Shown: in pieces, positions 53,268-62,270 of the stretch
Position numbering within the stretch: the first letter of the stretch is position 1
Layout: each line of letters opens with the position of its first letter
From: Aurantimonas manganoxydans SI85-9A1
Lineage (GTDB): Bacteria; Pseudomonadota; Alphaproteobacteria; Rhizobiales; Rhizobiaceae
Assembly: GCF_000153465.1 (NCBI RefSeq)
Contig: NZ_CH672387.1
Span: 3,714,628-3,778,627 of the forward strand
Direction: 5' to 3'
Length of the DNA: 64,000 nt
Made by a program: the position numbers and the translations under genes
Notes under the pieces: model-generated
Databases searched by the model: none
Told to the model about the DNA's origin: nothing
What the model saw: only the letters and a program-made list of their open reading frames with translations

Positions 53268-53296
53268 GCCGGGGGCGGACCGGAGGCGCCCCCGGC
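53268..53296 (+). terminator. Hairpin downstream of maeB
   Basis: GCCGGGGGCG (53268-53277) pairs exactly with CGCCCCCGGC (53287-53296), a 10-bp stem with a 9-base loop 13 bases after the maeB stop. The U-run is missing, so termination may be imperfect or Rho-assisted. Confidence 0.6.
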
Positions 53297-53538
53297 ACCA
53301 ATGCGTTCACCCGTTGGTGCGTTGTAGCGCCGGCCGGTTCGCGCCATTTGCGGATTGTCAGCCTGCGTTCATCGAAGGCATGCTAGTTCGGGCATCTTGC
53401 AGGCGGAGACCACTCGGCCGAAGATGTCACCGTCGGCTGACGGGGAACGGATCGGCGCCTGTGGGCGCTGCCGCTCCGTGACAATGCCGTTCACCTGCCG
53501 ATCGTACCCGGCAGGCCATCGCCTGAGGAAGTCGAGTC

Positions 53539-53820
53539 ATGCCGAAAACCATGCAGATCGCAGTCGCAGCTCTCCTGGCGATGACGCTGGGCGCCGCCGC
53601 GCAGGGCAGCGACGAAAAGGTCAATGTGCTGCAATACGCGTTGTCGCATCCGTCGGACAACGCCCAGATGCAGCGGCCCCCGGCGCTCGGCGATTCGGTG
53701 CCGGCAAGCGTCAACCTGCAGCAGGCCAACGGCAATACGAGCTTTGCCTATTTCTACTATGCCGGCCAGCCGGTCATCGTCGACCTGAAGACGCGCAGCA
53801 TCGTGCGGATCGGCGAGTAG
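53539..53820 (+). CDS. Small exported DUF1236-like protein
   Basis: The 93-residue protein has a signal peptide (about residues 1-22, AAAQG) and a C-terminal segment YFYYAGQPVIVDLKTRSIVRIGE like the DUF1236 family ending (Y-V-NGxxVLVDPRTRRIV). Such small periplasmic proteins are common in Hyphomicrobiales but uncharacterised. It converges with the OlsB-like gene. An imperfect GGAAC-N17-CGCT sits about 95 bases upstream, not good enough to call as a stress promoter. Confidence 0.65.
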   Translation: MPKTMQIAVAALLAMTLGAAAQGSDEKVNVLQYALSHPSDNAQMQRPPALGDSVPASVNLQQANGNTSFAYFYYAGQPVIVDLKTRSIVRIGE

Positions 53821-53874
53821 CAGTGCCCCGCCACCAGCCCGCGGCGGTTAGACCCGAGGGGCCGGGGTCGCGGT

Positions 53875-54801
53875 TCAGGTGGCAAAGCGGCCCGCATCGG
53901 CGCCGTAATGGCCGATATAGCGCGGATTGATCCGTTCGCGTGGCAAAACGACGAGAACGTCGGTGGTGCCGAACTGGCGGTCGACCACCGCCCCTTCCCC
54001 GATATAGCCGCCGAGGCGGAGATAGCCCTTCAGGAGCGGCGGCATCTGCGCCAGCGCCGATCGCATGTCGGCGATCTCGCCCATGTCCGGGAAGAACGTG
54101 CCGCGATGGGCATGGGCGCGCACGGCCCATTCGGCCGGGGCCGGGGCGTTCTGCTTCAGGAACGCCAGCGGCAGCGCCAAGGCCTCGGTATCGGTGCCGG
54201 CCAGCGAGGCGCAGCCGAACAACACGTCGATGTCGTGGGCCAGGACATAACTCCAGATCCCCTGCCAGAGCAGTTCGACCGTGCGCTTGCCGCGATAGTC
54301 CTTGAGAACGCAGGAGCGTCCGAGTTCGAGAAAGCGCTTGCCGGAATGGCGGGCGATCATCGGCGCGATGTCGAATTCCTGCGCCGTGTAGAAACCACCG
54401 GCCAGTTCCGCCATCTCCGCCCGCATCAGGCGGTAGGTGCCGACGATCCGGTTGGTCGTGGAGCCGCCGCGCTTGTGATCAATCACCAGGAGATGGTCGC
54501 AATAGCGATCGAAACCGTCGCTGTCGCGCCGCGTCATCTTCTGGAATTTCGACGGCTGGGCGCTCATTTCCTCGTAAAAGACGCGATAGCGCAACTGCTG
54601 CGCCGCCTTGACCTCGGCCGAGCTGCGCGCGAGCCGAACCTCGAGCTCGCCGATGCGGCCGAGGATCGGGGTCGCAGGGTCGAAGCTGATCGGCACCCGG
54701 CGCATCTTGGCGGGTACGAACCGCAAGGCGACATGGCCGAAGTCGAACGCCGCAGGACGCGGGGTCACGGCGGATACATGTCGGGTCCCGTCCACGGTCA
54801 T
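53875..54801 (-). CDS. OlsB-like GNAT acyltransferase (ornithine lipid synthesis)
   Basis: The 308-residue protein has the hemolysin/OlsB-type acyltransferase domain: LRYRVFYEEMSAQPS, YCDHLLVID, RIVGTYRLMR and the FLELGRSCVLKDYRGKRTVELLWQGIWSY block. OlsB makes lyso-ornithine lipid from ornithine and 3-hydroxyacyl-ACP, and homologues also acylate other amines. Start at ATG 54801 with GGGAGAG upstream. No olsA is adjacent; the plsC-family gene at 37.4 kb is a distant candidate partner. Specificity is inference. Confidence 0.8.
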   Translation of the reverse strand: MTVDGTRHVSAVTPRPAAFDFGHVALRFVPAKMRRVPISFDPATPILGRIGELEVRLARSSAEVKAAQQLRYRVFYEEMSAQPSKFQKMTRRDSDGFDRYCDHLLVIDHKRGGSTTNRIVGTYRLMRAEMAELAGGFYTAQEFDIAPMIARHSGKRFLELGRSCVLKDYRGKRTVELLWQGIWSYVLAHDIDVLFGCASLAGTDTEALALPLAFLKQNAPAPAEWAVRAHAHRGTFFPDMGEIADMRSALAQMPPLLKGYLRLGGYIGEGAVVDRQFGTTDVLVVLPRERINPRYIGHYGADAGRFAT

Positions 54802-55018
54802 CGCAACTCTCCCTCGATCCCCATGCCATCCACGCGGTACAAAGCTTCGGCGACGTTTTGATGACCGGCGCCCTCGCCCGTCACCTCTTCGCGCCTTGAA
54901 GAGACACCCGAAGGCATCCTCCCGGGACCAACCATCCGGTTCCGGCCCCCGTCGCCTCTGCCGACGGACTGTTCGGCCGCGCGGCAATCCACCAAAATGG
55001 CGTCGCCGCGGCCCCTTA

Positions 55019-56011
55019 TCAACTCATGTCGACGACGACACGCCCGCGGATCTGGCCGTCGATGATCTTCCCGGCGGCATCAACGATACCATCAAAGTCG
55101 ATGTCGGTCGCGATCGCTCGCAGTTTGGCAGGATCGAGATCCTCGGCCAGCCGCTTCCAGGCCCGCAATCGCCGCGGCTTCGGAGCCATGACGGAATCGA
55201 TGCCGAGCAGCGAGACCCCGCGCAGGATGAAGGGCGCTACCGAAGCCGGCAGATCCATGCCTTGGGCAAGGCCGCAACAGGTGACGACGCCGCCGTATTT
55301 CGTGGCTGCCAGGACATTGGCGAGCGTGTGGCTGCCGACCGCATCGACGCCGCCGGCCCAGCGCTCCTTGGCAAGCGGTCTGCCCGGCTCCGCCAGTTCG
55401 GCGCGGTCGATGATCTCGGTCGCTCCCAGATCACGCAACCAGCCGGCTTCCGCCGGGCGACCGGTCGAGGCAATGACAGTCCAGCCGAGCTTCGACAGAA
55501 GCGCGACCGCGACCGAGCCGACTCCACCGGAGGCACCGGTGACGACCACCGGTCCGGCATCCGGACTCAAGCCCGCATCTTCCAGCGCCATCACCGACAG
55601 CATGGCGGTGTAGCCGGCGGTGCCGATCGCCATCGCGTCCTTGGCAGAGAAATTCTCGGGCAGCGGCACCAGCCAGTCGCCGTTCAGCCGTGCGCGCCCG
55701 GCAAAGGCGCCGTGATGGGTTTCGCCGACACCCCAGCCGTTGAGGACGACCTTGTCGCCCCCCTGCCAGCCGGCATGGGTCGAGCGCAGCACGGTCCCGG
55801 CGAGATCGATCCCGGGGATCAGGGGCCAGCGGCGGACCACCGGGCCCCGGCCGGTGATCGCCAGACCGTCCTTGTAATTGACGGTGGTGGCCTCGACCGC
55901 GACGTCCACATCGCCGTCCATCAGGTCGTCCGTCGACATCTCGACGATATCGACCGACTGCGTCTTCGCCTCGTCCCGCGATACGCGGATCGCCCGGAAT
56001 GTCTCGCTCAT
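55019..56011 (-). CDS. acuI: MDR-family oxidoreductase, AcuI/YhdH-like
   Basis: The 330-residue zinc-free medium-chain reductase has YKDGLAITGRGPVVRRWPLIPGIDLAGTV at the N-terminus and the NADPH-binding VTGASGGVGSVAVALLSKLGW, with the VGGVDAVGS-like segment (AGGVDAVGSHTLANVLA). Members reduce acryloyl-CoA to propionyl-CoA, detoxifying acrylate from DMSP or from lactate routes. Start at ATG 56011 rather than 56047. It stands alone downstream of lspA. The acrylyl-CoA assignment is by family resemblance. Confidence 0.85.
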   Translation of the reverse strand: MSETFRAIRVSRDEAKTQSVDIVEMSTDDLMDGDVDVAVEATTVNYKDGLAITGRGPVVRRWPLIPGIDLAGTVLRSTHAGWQGGDKVVLNGWGVGETHHGAFAGRARLNGDWLVPLPENFSAKDAMAIGTAGYTAMLSVMALEDAGLSPDAGPVVVTGASGGVGSVAVALLSKLGWTVIASTGRPAEAGWLRDLGATEIIDRAELAEPGRPLAKERWAGGVDAVGSHTLANVLAATKYGGVVTCCGLAQGMDLPASVAPFILRGVSLLGIDSVMAPKPRRLRAWKRLAEDLDPAKLRAIATDIDFDGIVDAAGKIIDGQIRGRVVVDMS

Positions 56012-56080
56012 CCTGCGCTCTTTCCGTTCCCTGTCATCGCTCGCCATGCCTTACCTGACAGAGGGCGCGCGCCATGCTTG

Positions 56081-56587
56081 TCAATCGACGGTTCTGTCCG
56101 CCCGCGCCCTCACCCGCTCGCGGCGTGGCTGCAGGATGAACTCGTCGAAGAGGATCACGCCGGCGCCGACGGTGATGCAGGCATCGGCCAGGTTGAAGAT
56201 CGCGAAGGCCCAGACCGGGGTGTGAAAATAGACGTAGTCGACCACATAGCCGAGCAGGACGCGGTCGATGAGATTGCCGATCGCGCCGCCGACGATGATG
56301 GCGAGGCCGAAATGGGTCAGCCGCCGATCCGCCGGGGTCTTGATCCAGAGAATCATCACCACGACCAGAACCACGCCGGCCAGGGCGGCGAGACCGACTT
56401 CCCCCATCCCGGAGAACATCGAGAAGGCGATGCCGTTGTTGCGGGCGTGGTAGATCGCCAGGAACGGCAGCAGCTCGATCGCCTCGCCAAGCGCCATCTT
56501 GGCGACCACGAGTGCCTTGATCATCTGGTCCGCCATCACGGCCAGCACGACGACGAGAACGTTGAACAGAACGAGGTTGCGGTTCAC
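56081..56587 (-). CDS. lspA: Prolipoprotein signal peptidase LspA
   Basis: LspA cleaves lipoprotein signal peptides after diacylglyceryl transfer. The 168-residue protein has four membrane helices, with the catalytic Asp residues in GGAIGNLIDRVLLGYVVDYVYF and AIFNLADACITVG. I start at the GTG at 56587, which overlaps the stop of the upstream TrmH gene (GTGA). It acts together with Lnt (31.4 kb) in the same lipoprotein pathway. Confidence 0.94.
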   Translation of the reverse strand: MNRNLVLFNVLVVVLAVMADQMIKALVVAKMALGEAIELLPFLAIYHARNNGIAFSMFSGMGEVGLAALAGVVLVVVMILWIKTPADRRLTHFGLAIIVGGAIGNLIDRVLLGYVVDYVYFHTPVWAFAIFNLADACITVGAGVILFDEFILQPRRERVRARADRTVD

Positions 56588-57459
56588 AGCGTCAGCGCTC
56601 CACGCCGCGCCTCGAACAGCATCACGCCCGTGGCGACCGCCAGATTGAGGCTGTCGGCGCGGCCGGACTGGGGAATGCGCACCAGCACGTCGCAGATCCG
56701 CGCGAGCGAGGGTGTCAAACCGGCCTGCTCGTTGCCCATCAGCAGGATCGTCGGCTGGGCGCCGTATCTGGGCTCGCGATAATCGACGGCGCCCTCCATG
56801 TGGGTGCCGGCGACAAGGCCGGAAAAGCCCTTGCGCCATTCGAGGAACTCCGCCTCGCTCGCCTTGGCCAGCGGCACGGCAAAGATCGACCCCATGGTCG
56901 CCCGCACGGTCTCCAGCGAGAACGGATCGACCGTCTCGCCGATCAGGACGACGCCCGTCGCCCCCGCGGCATCGGCGGTTCTGAGGACCGTGCCGAGATT
57001 GCCCGGATCGCGGACCCGGTCGAGCGCGACAATGACGTTGCGGCCCGAGACGTCGAGCTTGGCCAGCGGCGTCAGCCGGCGACGGAACACGCCGACGGCA
57101 TTCTGCGGATTGTCGCGGCGGGTGATCGCCTCCAGCACCTTGGCGTTGGCTTCGAGGACGTCGCCGCCCAGCGATACAGTCCGCGCGGCGGTCTTCTCCA
57201 GGAATTCGTGTCCGGCGGCGGCGCGAGCGATGACCAGCGTCTGGATCTCCCAGCCCGCGTCGAGCGCGTCGCCGACGAGCTTCAGCCCTTCAGCGAGGAA
57301 CAGGCCGGTTTCGTCGCGATGGCGCTTCTGGGCCAGCGCCCGGATGTCCTTGACGATGGGGTTGGAGACGCTGGACACCTCCTTGACCCGGCCGGGGGCG
57401 CGGGTCGGGGCAAAGTGCCGGCCGTCACCGGTCTCGGGCGGGCGCGAGCGGTCAGTCAT
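56584..57459 (-). CDS. TrmH-family RNA 2'-O-methyltransferase
   Basis: The 291-residue protein has an N-terminal substrate-binding part (SNPIVKDIRALAQKRHRDETGLFLAEG) and the SpoU fold with the knot motifs ALDRVRDPGNLGTVLRTADAAG, LLMGNEQAGL and IPQSGRADSLNLAVATGVMLFEA. It methylates a ribose in rRNA or tRNA; which one is not clear. Start ATG 57459 with GGAG upstream. It overlaps rlmI-like and lspA, forming a coupled unit. Confidence 0.88.
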   Translation of the reverse strand: MTDRSRPPETGDGRHFAPTRAPGRVKEVSSVSNPIVKDIRALAQKRHRDETGLFLAEGLKLVGDALDAGWEIQTLVIARAAAGHEFLEKTAARTVSLGGDVLEANAKVLEAITRRDNPQNAVGVFRRRLTPLAKLDVSGRNVIVALDRVRDPGNLGTVLRTADAAGATGVVLIGETVDPFSLETVRATMGSIFAVPLAKASEAEFLEWRKGFSGLVAGTHMEGAVDYREPRYGAQPTILLMGNEQAGLTPSLARICDVLVRIPQSGRADSLNLAVATGVMLFEARRGALTL

Positions 57460-58555
57460 CGGGGGCACTCCAGCGGGAAAACAGGGATGTGGACAGGACC
57501 CGCGGCTCGGCGCCCTCCTCGCGGATGACAAGTTCGCCGGATGCGAGGTCGCCGCCGAGACCGCGCATGGTCTCCCCCATCAACGCCGACAGGGAATAGA
57601 ACGAGGCGCGGATCGAATAGGCGGTGAGGATCGCGAAAAGCGGCTTGTCGGACAAAAGCGCCCGGGTCAGCGACAGGAGGTACGGCAGATCCTCGAAGAG
57701 CTGCCAGACCTCGCCCTTGGGACCGCGGCCGAACTTCGGCGGATCGAGCAGGATCGCGTCGTACTGGCTGCCGCGCTTGATCTCGCGCTCGGCATAGCGG
57801 ACGGCGTCCTCGCAGATCCAGCGAACCGGCTTGTCGCCGAGCCCGGCCATCTCCTGGTTCTCGCGCGCCCAGCCGATCGCCTTCTTGGAGGCGTCGACAT
57901 GGGTCACATCGGCTCCGGCCCGGGCCGCCACCAGCGAGGCGACGCCGGTATAACCGAACATGTTGAGCAGCCGGACGGGGGTCTGGCGCGCGCGGTTGGC
58001 CTTGCGGATCGCGTCCTCGGCAAACGACCAGTGGGCCGCCTGTTCGGGAAACACGCCGACATGGCGGAACGAGGTGAAGCGGCCCTGATAGGACAGCCCG
58101 TCATAGGTCAGCGGCCATGTCTCGCCGAGCGGAACCTTGGGGAAGCGCCAGCGGCCGGTGCCTTCCTCGTCCGTGTCGCCGGTGAACTCGGCGTCGGCAT
58201 CCTGCCACCTTGCTGGGTCGCGCGGCTCCCAGATCGCCTGGTTCTCCGGACGGCGCACCAGCAGCGGCCCGTAGCGCTCGAGCTTCTCGCCGCGCCCCGA
58301 ATCCAGCAGCGCATAGTCCGGCGTCGCCGCCACGGTCAGGATCAGCGGGCCGGATTCCGCCGGCCGTTCGCCGGTCGGCGCCGGCAGGTCCAGCCGGGTC
58401 ACCGCAGGCGGCTCGACGCGCGGGGTCTTCGTTTCGGCGGCCTGACCGGCGGGCGATGGCGCGCGGATGCGCTGCCGTCCGGCGCCAGTGTCCTTGACCT
58501 GCGCGGAGCCCGATTTTGCCGCGGCCTTGCGGCCCATCCGCCGTGCTCGCGCCAA
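57452..58555 (-). CDS. RlmI-like class I rRNA methyltransferase
   Basis: The 367-residue protein has a basic, low-complexity N-terminus, then a domain resembling RlmI/YccW (LLVRRPENQAIWEPRD, FPEQAAHWSFAEDAI), the SAM-binding NMFGYTGVASLVAARAGADVTHVDASKKAIGWARENQ and the motif LLDPPKFGRG. Members methylate 23S rRNA cytosines such as C1962. The PUA domain is reduced or absent compared with E. coli RlmI, so the target may differ. Confidence 0.82.
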   Translation of the reverse strand: MARARRMGRKAAAKSGSAQVKDTGAGRQRIRAPSPAGQAAETKTPRVEPPAVTRLDLPAPTGERPAESGPLILTVAATPDYALLDSGRGEKLERYGPLLVRRPENQAIWEPRDPARWQDADAEFTGDTDEEGTGRWRFPKVPLGETWPLTYDGLSYQGRFTSFRHVGVFPEQAAHWSFAEDAIRKANRARQTPVRLLNMFGYTGVASLVAARAGADVTHVDASKKAIGWARENQEMAGLGDKPVRWICEDAVRYAEREIKRGSQYDAILLDPPKFGRGPKGEVWQLFEDLPYLLSLTRALLSDKPLFAILTAYSIRASFYSLSALMGETMRGLGGDLASGELVIREEGAEPRVLSTSLFSRWSAPDD

Positions 58556-58699
58556 GACGAGCCTCCCTGCCTGTTTGTGTAAACGCGCTCCTTAGCGGTT
58601 CCGCCCCATCTTGGCAAAGCGATGCAAAACGTGGTCGTTAAGGACGGCATCAAGCTGACGGGGCCTTCACACGCCCCACCCACCAGGGAGGAACTGTCG

Positions 58700-59176
58700 A
58701 TGGATCTCAAGGGCGAATACCGGCTCCCGGCCCGGCGCGAAGCGGTGTGGGCGGCGCTGAACGACACCGACGTTCTGCGCGACTGCATCCCCGGCTGCCA
58801 GAGCCTGGAAATGACCGGCGAGAACGAGATGGCCGCGACGGTGGTGACCAAGATCGGCCCCGTGAAGGCGAAGTTCGAGGGTCAGGTCCGACTGGAGAAC
58901 ATCGAGGCTCCGCAGAGCTATTCGATCGTCGGCGAAGGCAAGGGCGGGATCGCCGGCTTCGCCAAGGGCGGCGCCGACGTGCATCTCGCCGAAGACGGCG
59001 ACGAGACGATCCTGACCTACGACGTCAAGGCGCAGGTGGGCGGCAAGATCGCCCAGCTCGGCGGCCGGCTGATCGATTCCACCGCCAAGAAGCTGGCCGG
59101 GCAGTTCTTCGACTGCTTCGCCGAGAAGGTATCAGGTGGCGCCAGTTCCGCGGAGGGCACGACCGAGGCCGTCTGA
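58700..59176 (+). CDS. CoxG-like SRPBCC protein
   Basis: The 158-residue protein has the family pattern GEYRLPARREAVWAALNDTDVLRDCIPGCQSLE, VTKIGPVKAKFEGQV and GGKIAQLGGRLIDSTAKKLAGQFF, typical of the CO-dehydrogenase-subunit-G (CoxG) group. CoxG proteins help membrane docking of aerobic CO dehydrogenase, but many members stand alone, as here, with no cox genes nearby. A strong GGGAGGA site precedes the ATG at 58700. Function unknown. Confidence 0.85.
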   Translation: MDLKGEYRLPARREAVWAALNDTDVLRDCIPGCQSLEMTGENEMAATVVTKIGPVKAKFEGQVRLENIEAPQSYSIVGEGKGGIAGFAKGGADVHLAEDGDETILTYDVKAQVGGKIAQLGGRLIDSTAKKLAGQFFDCFAEKVSGGASSAEGTTEAV

Positions 59177-59258
59177 GGGCGGACCGGGCCCGTCTTCGCA
59201 CGGAATGATGCGGGGCTGATCTCGATCGGCCTCGCATGCGCCGGCAGTCGCCGCCCGA

Positions 59259-59627
59259 TCAGGCGGCGCGGGAGGTGACCAGCGAGGTCGACGTGCCGGA
59301 GGCCTTGGCGCGCTCTTCCTGAAGATGCCGCAGCTTGGCCTCGTTCTCGCTCGCCTCGCGGCGCAGCCGCTCGACCTCGTATTTCCGCTTCCAGGATTTG
59401 CGCCGGTAATGGGACTGGGTCAGCCAGGTGCCGATGCCGCCGAGCACCACGCCGAGGATCACCGCGCCCAGAAGCAGGATGAAGAGCGGCGCCGAGAAGG
59501 CGAGCTGCGGCAGCGTGCCGATGGGGTCGAGCGAGACCGGCACCGCCTGTCGGTTGGCCACGCAGAAGACGATCAGCACGATCGCGATCGGCACGAGAAT
59601 GATGAAGGACAGGATTTTCGAGATCAT
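59259..59627 (-). CDS. LapA-family (DUF1049) membrane protein
   Basis: The 122-residue protein has two membrane helices (about 3-21 and 43-65) joined by NRQAVPVSLDPIG, then a charged coiled coil (KWKRKYEVERLRREASENEAKLRHLQEER region), the LapA domain layout. LapA relatives act in LPS assembly regulation (LapAB) and outer-membrane homeostasis. The ATG at 59627 is used. It lies in the usual alphaproteobacterial position after ihfB. Confidence 0.85.
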   Translation of the reverse strand: MISKILSFIILVPIAIVLIVFCVANRQAVPVSLDPIGTLPQLAFSAPLFILLLGAVILGVVLGGIGTWLTQSHYRRKSWKRKYEVERLRREASENEAKLRHLQEERAKASGTSTSLVTSRAA

Positions 59628-59889
59628 CAGACGTCGCCCCAGATGCTGTTTTGTCGTGCGCCCGGATCGAACGGAATCGGTGTCCCGGTCGATGTAGGCC
59701 ATTGCCAGAGACTGAAGATGGGCCATTGCCCGGTCGCGTCAATCACTCTCGCACCCTCGGCCCGTGCCTACATAGGCCTTGCCCGGCCAGTCGCGGTCGC
59801 GAGGCACGGATCCTTCCGGTCCGACCTGCACGGTTTCGGCCCGGCGGATCGACCTCGCCCCCACAAGGTTCCACCGGCCGAACGCCACA

Positions 59890-60171
59890 TCAGTCGGCGT
59901 TGAGGCGCTCGCGCAGTTCCTTGCCGGCCTTGAAGAACGGCACCCATTTCTCTTCGACGGCGACCGCCTCGCCGGTGCGCGGATTGCGGCCCGAACGCGG
60001 CGGGCGATGCTTGACCGAGAAGGCGCCGAAGCCGCGCAGCTCGACCCGGTTGGATTCGCACAGCGCGCCGGTGATCTCGTCGAAGATCGCGTTGACGATC
60101 GTTTCCACGTCGCGCTGGTAGAGATGTGGATTACGCGTGGCGATGGCCTGCACGAGTTCCGACTTGATCAA
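59890..60171 (-). CDS. ihfB: Integration host factor beta subunit
   Basis: The 93-residue HU/IHF-family DNA-bending protein begins M(L)[22 protein letters not shown] and carries the DNA-binding arm [23 protein letters not shown] with Pro at the kink. The start is a TTG at 60171, where the homology begins; a strong AGGGGGAG lies about nine bases upstream. The frame upstream to 60288 is not coding. It follows sppA by 97 bases. Confidence 0.94.
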   Translation of the reverse strand: MIKSELVQAIATRNPHLYQRDVETIVNAIFDEITGALCESNRVELRGFGAFSVKHRPPRSGRNPRTGEAVAVEEKWVPFFKAGKELRERLNAD

Positions 60172-60268
60172 GCGACTGCTCCCCCTGAGCACGGTTTGAG
60201 ATGCCCGTCTCCGCTCGACCCCAATCGGAACGGTGGGCAGTGCGCGACAATCCAGTTGTTTCCGCCAC

Positions 60269-61246
60269 TTAACGCAGCGAGGACGCACCGCTCAAAGGCT
60301 GCCAGAGCGACACGAGACCGTCAAGGTGACCGGCCTTGCGAAGCACGGCGGCGGTCAGCGAGCCCGACCGGGGATCGAGGCCGAAGACGCCGTAGATCGC
60401 CGCCCGGGCACCGGCGAACATCGAGAAGTCGAAACCGTCATCCTTGGGCTCACGGTCGACGATGACCAGATCCCTGGCAATGCCGCGATCCTCTTCGAAC
60501 CAGCGGCGCACCTCGTTCTCGCCGCCCAGGGCGTCGACCAGCCGGTTCTTCAGGCCCTGCTGGCCGCTGAAGATCGAACCGTCGGCGAGAGCCTTTGCCT
60601 CCGCCATGCTCATGTCGCGGCGCTCGGCGACCAGCGCGACGAACCACTCGTAGGTGTCCATCACCAGCCGGTTGATCATCTCCTTGGCTGCCTCCGGGGC
60701 GGGTGCGAAGGGCGAGGGTTCCGCCTTCAGCGGTGCCGACTTGATGGCGTTGATCTGGACCCCGACCGTATCGAGCAGTTGCGAGGCATCGACATACTGG
60801 AAGATGACGCCGATCGAGCCGACGATGGAGGTGCGCCGGGCCACGATGTGATCGGCGCCGGAGGCGATCATGTAGCCCGCCGAGGCCGCCAGCGTGCCGA
60901 CCTCGGCCGCCACGGGCTTCACTTCGGCGATGGCCCGCACCGCCTCGTAGATGGATTCGCCGCCGACCGTCGTGCCGCCCGGGGAATCGATGCGCAGGAC
61001 CACCGCCTTCACGGCGTCCTCGTCCTTCAGCCGATCGAGAAGGTCGAGCAGCTTCTGGTCCTTGAGGATCATGCCCTCGATCGAGACGCGGGCAATCTGA
61101 TCCTTGGACGTTGCCATGCGGTCGGCCGACAGGGCGTAGGCGCCCGCAGCAATAGCAACGGCGACGATCAGGATGGCGGCGACGCGCCAGAAACTGAGCT
61201 TGCGGCGCAACCGGCGACGGTCGATCAGATCCTCGATCGCGGACAT
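60269..61246 (-). CDS. sppA: Signal peptide peptidase SppA
   Basis: The 325-residue S49-family protease has an N-terminal membrane anchor (about residues 20-41), [18 protein letters not shown], the catalytic Ser in [15 protein letters not shown] and a Lys in [15 protein letters not shown]. It degrades cleaved signal peptides in the membrane. The single-protease-domain length is that of the Gram-positive/alphaproteobacterial type, half of E. coli SppA. It is divergent from lptC. Confidence 0.93.
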   Translation of the reverse strand: MSAIEDLIDRRRLRRKLSFWRVAAILIVAVAIAAGAYALSADRMATSKDQIARVSIEGMILKDQKLLDLLDRLKDEDAVKAVVLRIDSPGGTTVGGESIYEAVRAIAEVKPVAAEVGTLAASAGYMIASGADHIVARRTSIVGSIGVIFQYVDASQLLDTVGVQINAIKSAPLKAEPSPFAPAPEAAKEMINRLVMDTYEWFVALVAERRDMSMAEAKALADGSIFSGQQGLKNRLVDALGGENEVRRWFEEDRGIARDLVIVDREPKDDGFDFSMFAGARAAIYGVFGLDPRSGSLTAAVLRKAGHLDGLVSLWQPLSGASSLR

Positions 61247-61559
61247 GGTGCTCTCCGTGCGAGCGGACGCCCAGTCGCCCGCGCCGCGAGGGTTACAGCA
61301 TCACTTGGAAAGATGGAATCGGTTTTCCGGGCGCAACGCCGCCGTCCGGCGGCCCGGTATGCCTCGACGGCCCGCCTGACCGTCCCCATATGGCGGCGAC
61401 CGGCGTCCCGGCATACGAACAATTCACATTTTACGGATATCGCTGGACGCGTATCTCGGCCGGACGCAAAAACCCCGTATTGCTGTGCAGGATGCGCGAA
61501 CCGCCTTCGCGGCGCCGCAACGGCAGGCAGGGAGCGATGGCACGCAGAGGACGAAATCG
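61247..61559. other. sppA-lptC divergent intergenic region
   Basis: These 313 bases carry no supported gene. The part near 61,420-61,470 is locally AT-richer and probably holds the promoters for sppA (minus) and lptC (plus), but I find no convincing -35/-10 pair. In many relatives a ribonuclease D gene precedes lptC; it is absent here. Confidence 0.5.
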
Positions 61560-62267
61560 ATGGTAGACAGCGACCATCCCCAGTTGCGTGCGGCCCAGAT
61601 CGGGGATCGCGCCCTCACACCCCCCGCGTCACGGGCGTCGCACGAATTTGCGCGGGCCCGGCGACATTCGCGGCTCGTGCGCATTCTGAAGATCGGATTG
61701 CCGGCCCTTGCCGCGATCATCGTCGTGGGCGGCATCGCCGTGACCTGGGTGGCGCGCAGCCTGCCGGAGGATTTCTCCGTCAATGGCACGTCGATCGAGG
61801 ACGGTCGCATCGTCATGCAGGATCCGCGCATGTCGGGAATCGACGGCAAGAACCGCCCCTATGAGCTGGTCGCCGAACGGGCGATCCAGGCACTGGGTGG
61901 CGGCGGCGTCGATCTGGAGACGATCGCAGCCAAGATCGCCATCGACGACGAGATTTCGGCGGATATCAAGGCCGCCTCTGGCAAATACGACCCGACCGCG
62001 GAGACCCTTGTGCTTGCCGGCGGCGTGCGGGTCGCCACGACCAACGGGATTACCATCAGCCTGTCGGCGGCCGACATCGACATTGCCAGCGGCGCCTTGA
62101 AAGGCGAGGGTCCTGTCCGGATCGAAACCCCGGAACAGACCATCGAAGCGAGCTCCCTGAACCTGACAAATGGCGGCGACGTCATTACCTTCGGCGGACG
62201 GGTGAAGATGTTGCTGCGCCCGGACAAGTCGTCGCAAGCCCTGCAACAAGCGTCAACCAGCGAGTAG
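61560..62267 (+). CDS. lptC: LPS export protein LptC
   Basis: LptC is the bitopic inner-membrane protein linking LptBFG to periplasmic LptA. The 235-residue protein has one transmembrane helix (about residues 42-64) and a beta-jellyroll with repeats such as GRIVMQDPRMSGIDGKNRPYELVAERAIQ. The ATG at 61560 has AGAGGA upstream and is chosen over the longer frame at 61485. It is first in lptC-lptA-lptB. Confidence 0.9.
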   Translation: MVDSDHPQLRAAQIGDRALTPPASRASHEFARARRHSRLVRILKIGLPALAAIIVVGGIAVTWVARSLPEDFSVNGTSIEDGRIVMQDPRMSGIDGKNRPYELVAERAIQALGGGGVDLETIAAKIAIDDEISADIKAASGKYDPTAETLVLAGGVRVATTNGITISLSAADIDIASGALKGEGPVRIETPEQTIEASSLNLTNGGDVITFGGRVKMLLRPDKSSQALQQASTSE

Positions 62268-62270
62268 TTC

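Noticed and set aside
53444-53469. EcfG-type promoter before the DUF1236-like gene
   Set aside because: GGAAC is followed after 17 bases by CGCT, missing one of the four conserved -10 bases; too weak to call.
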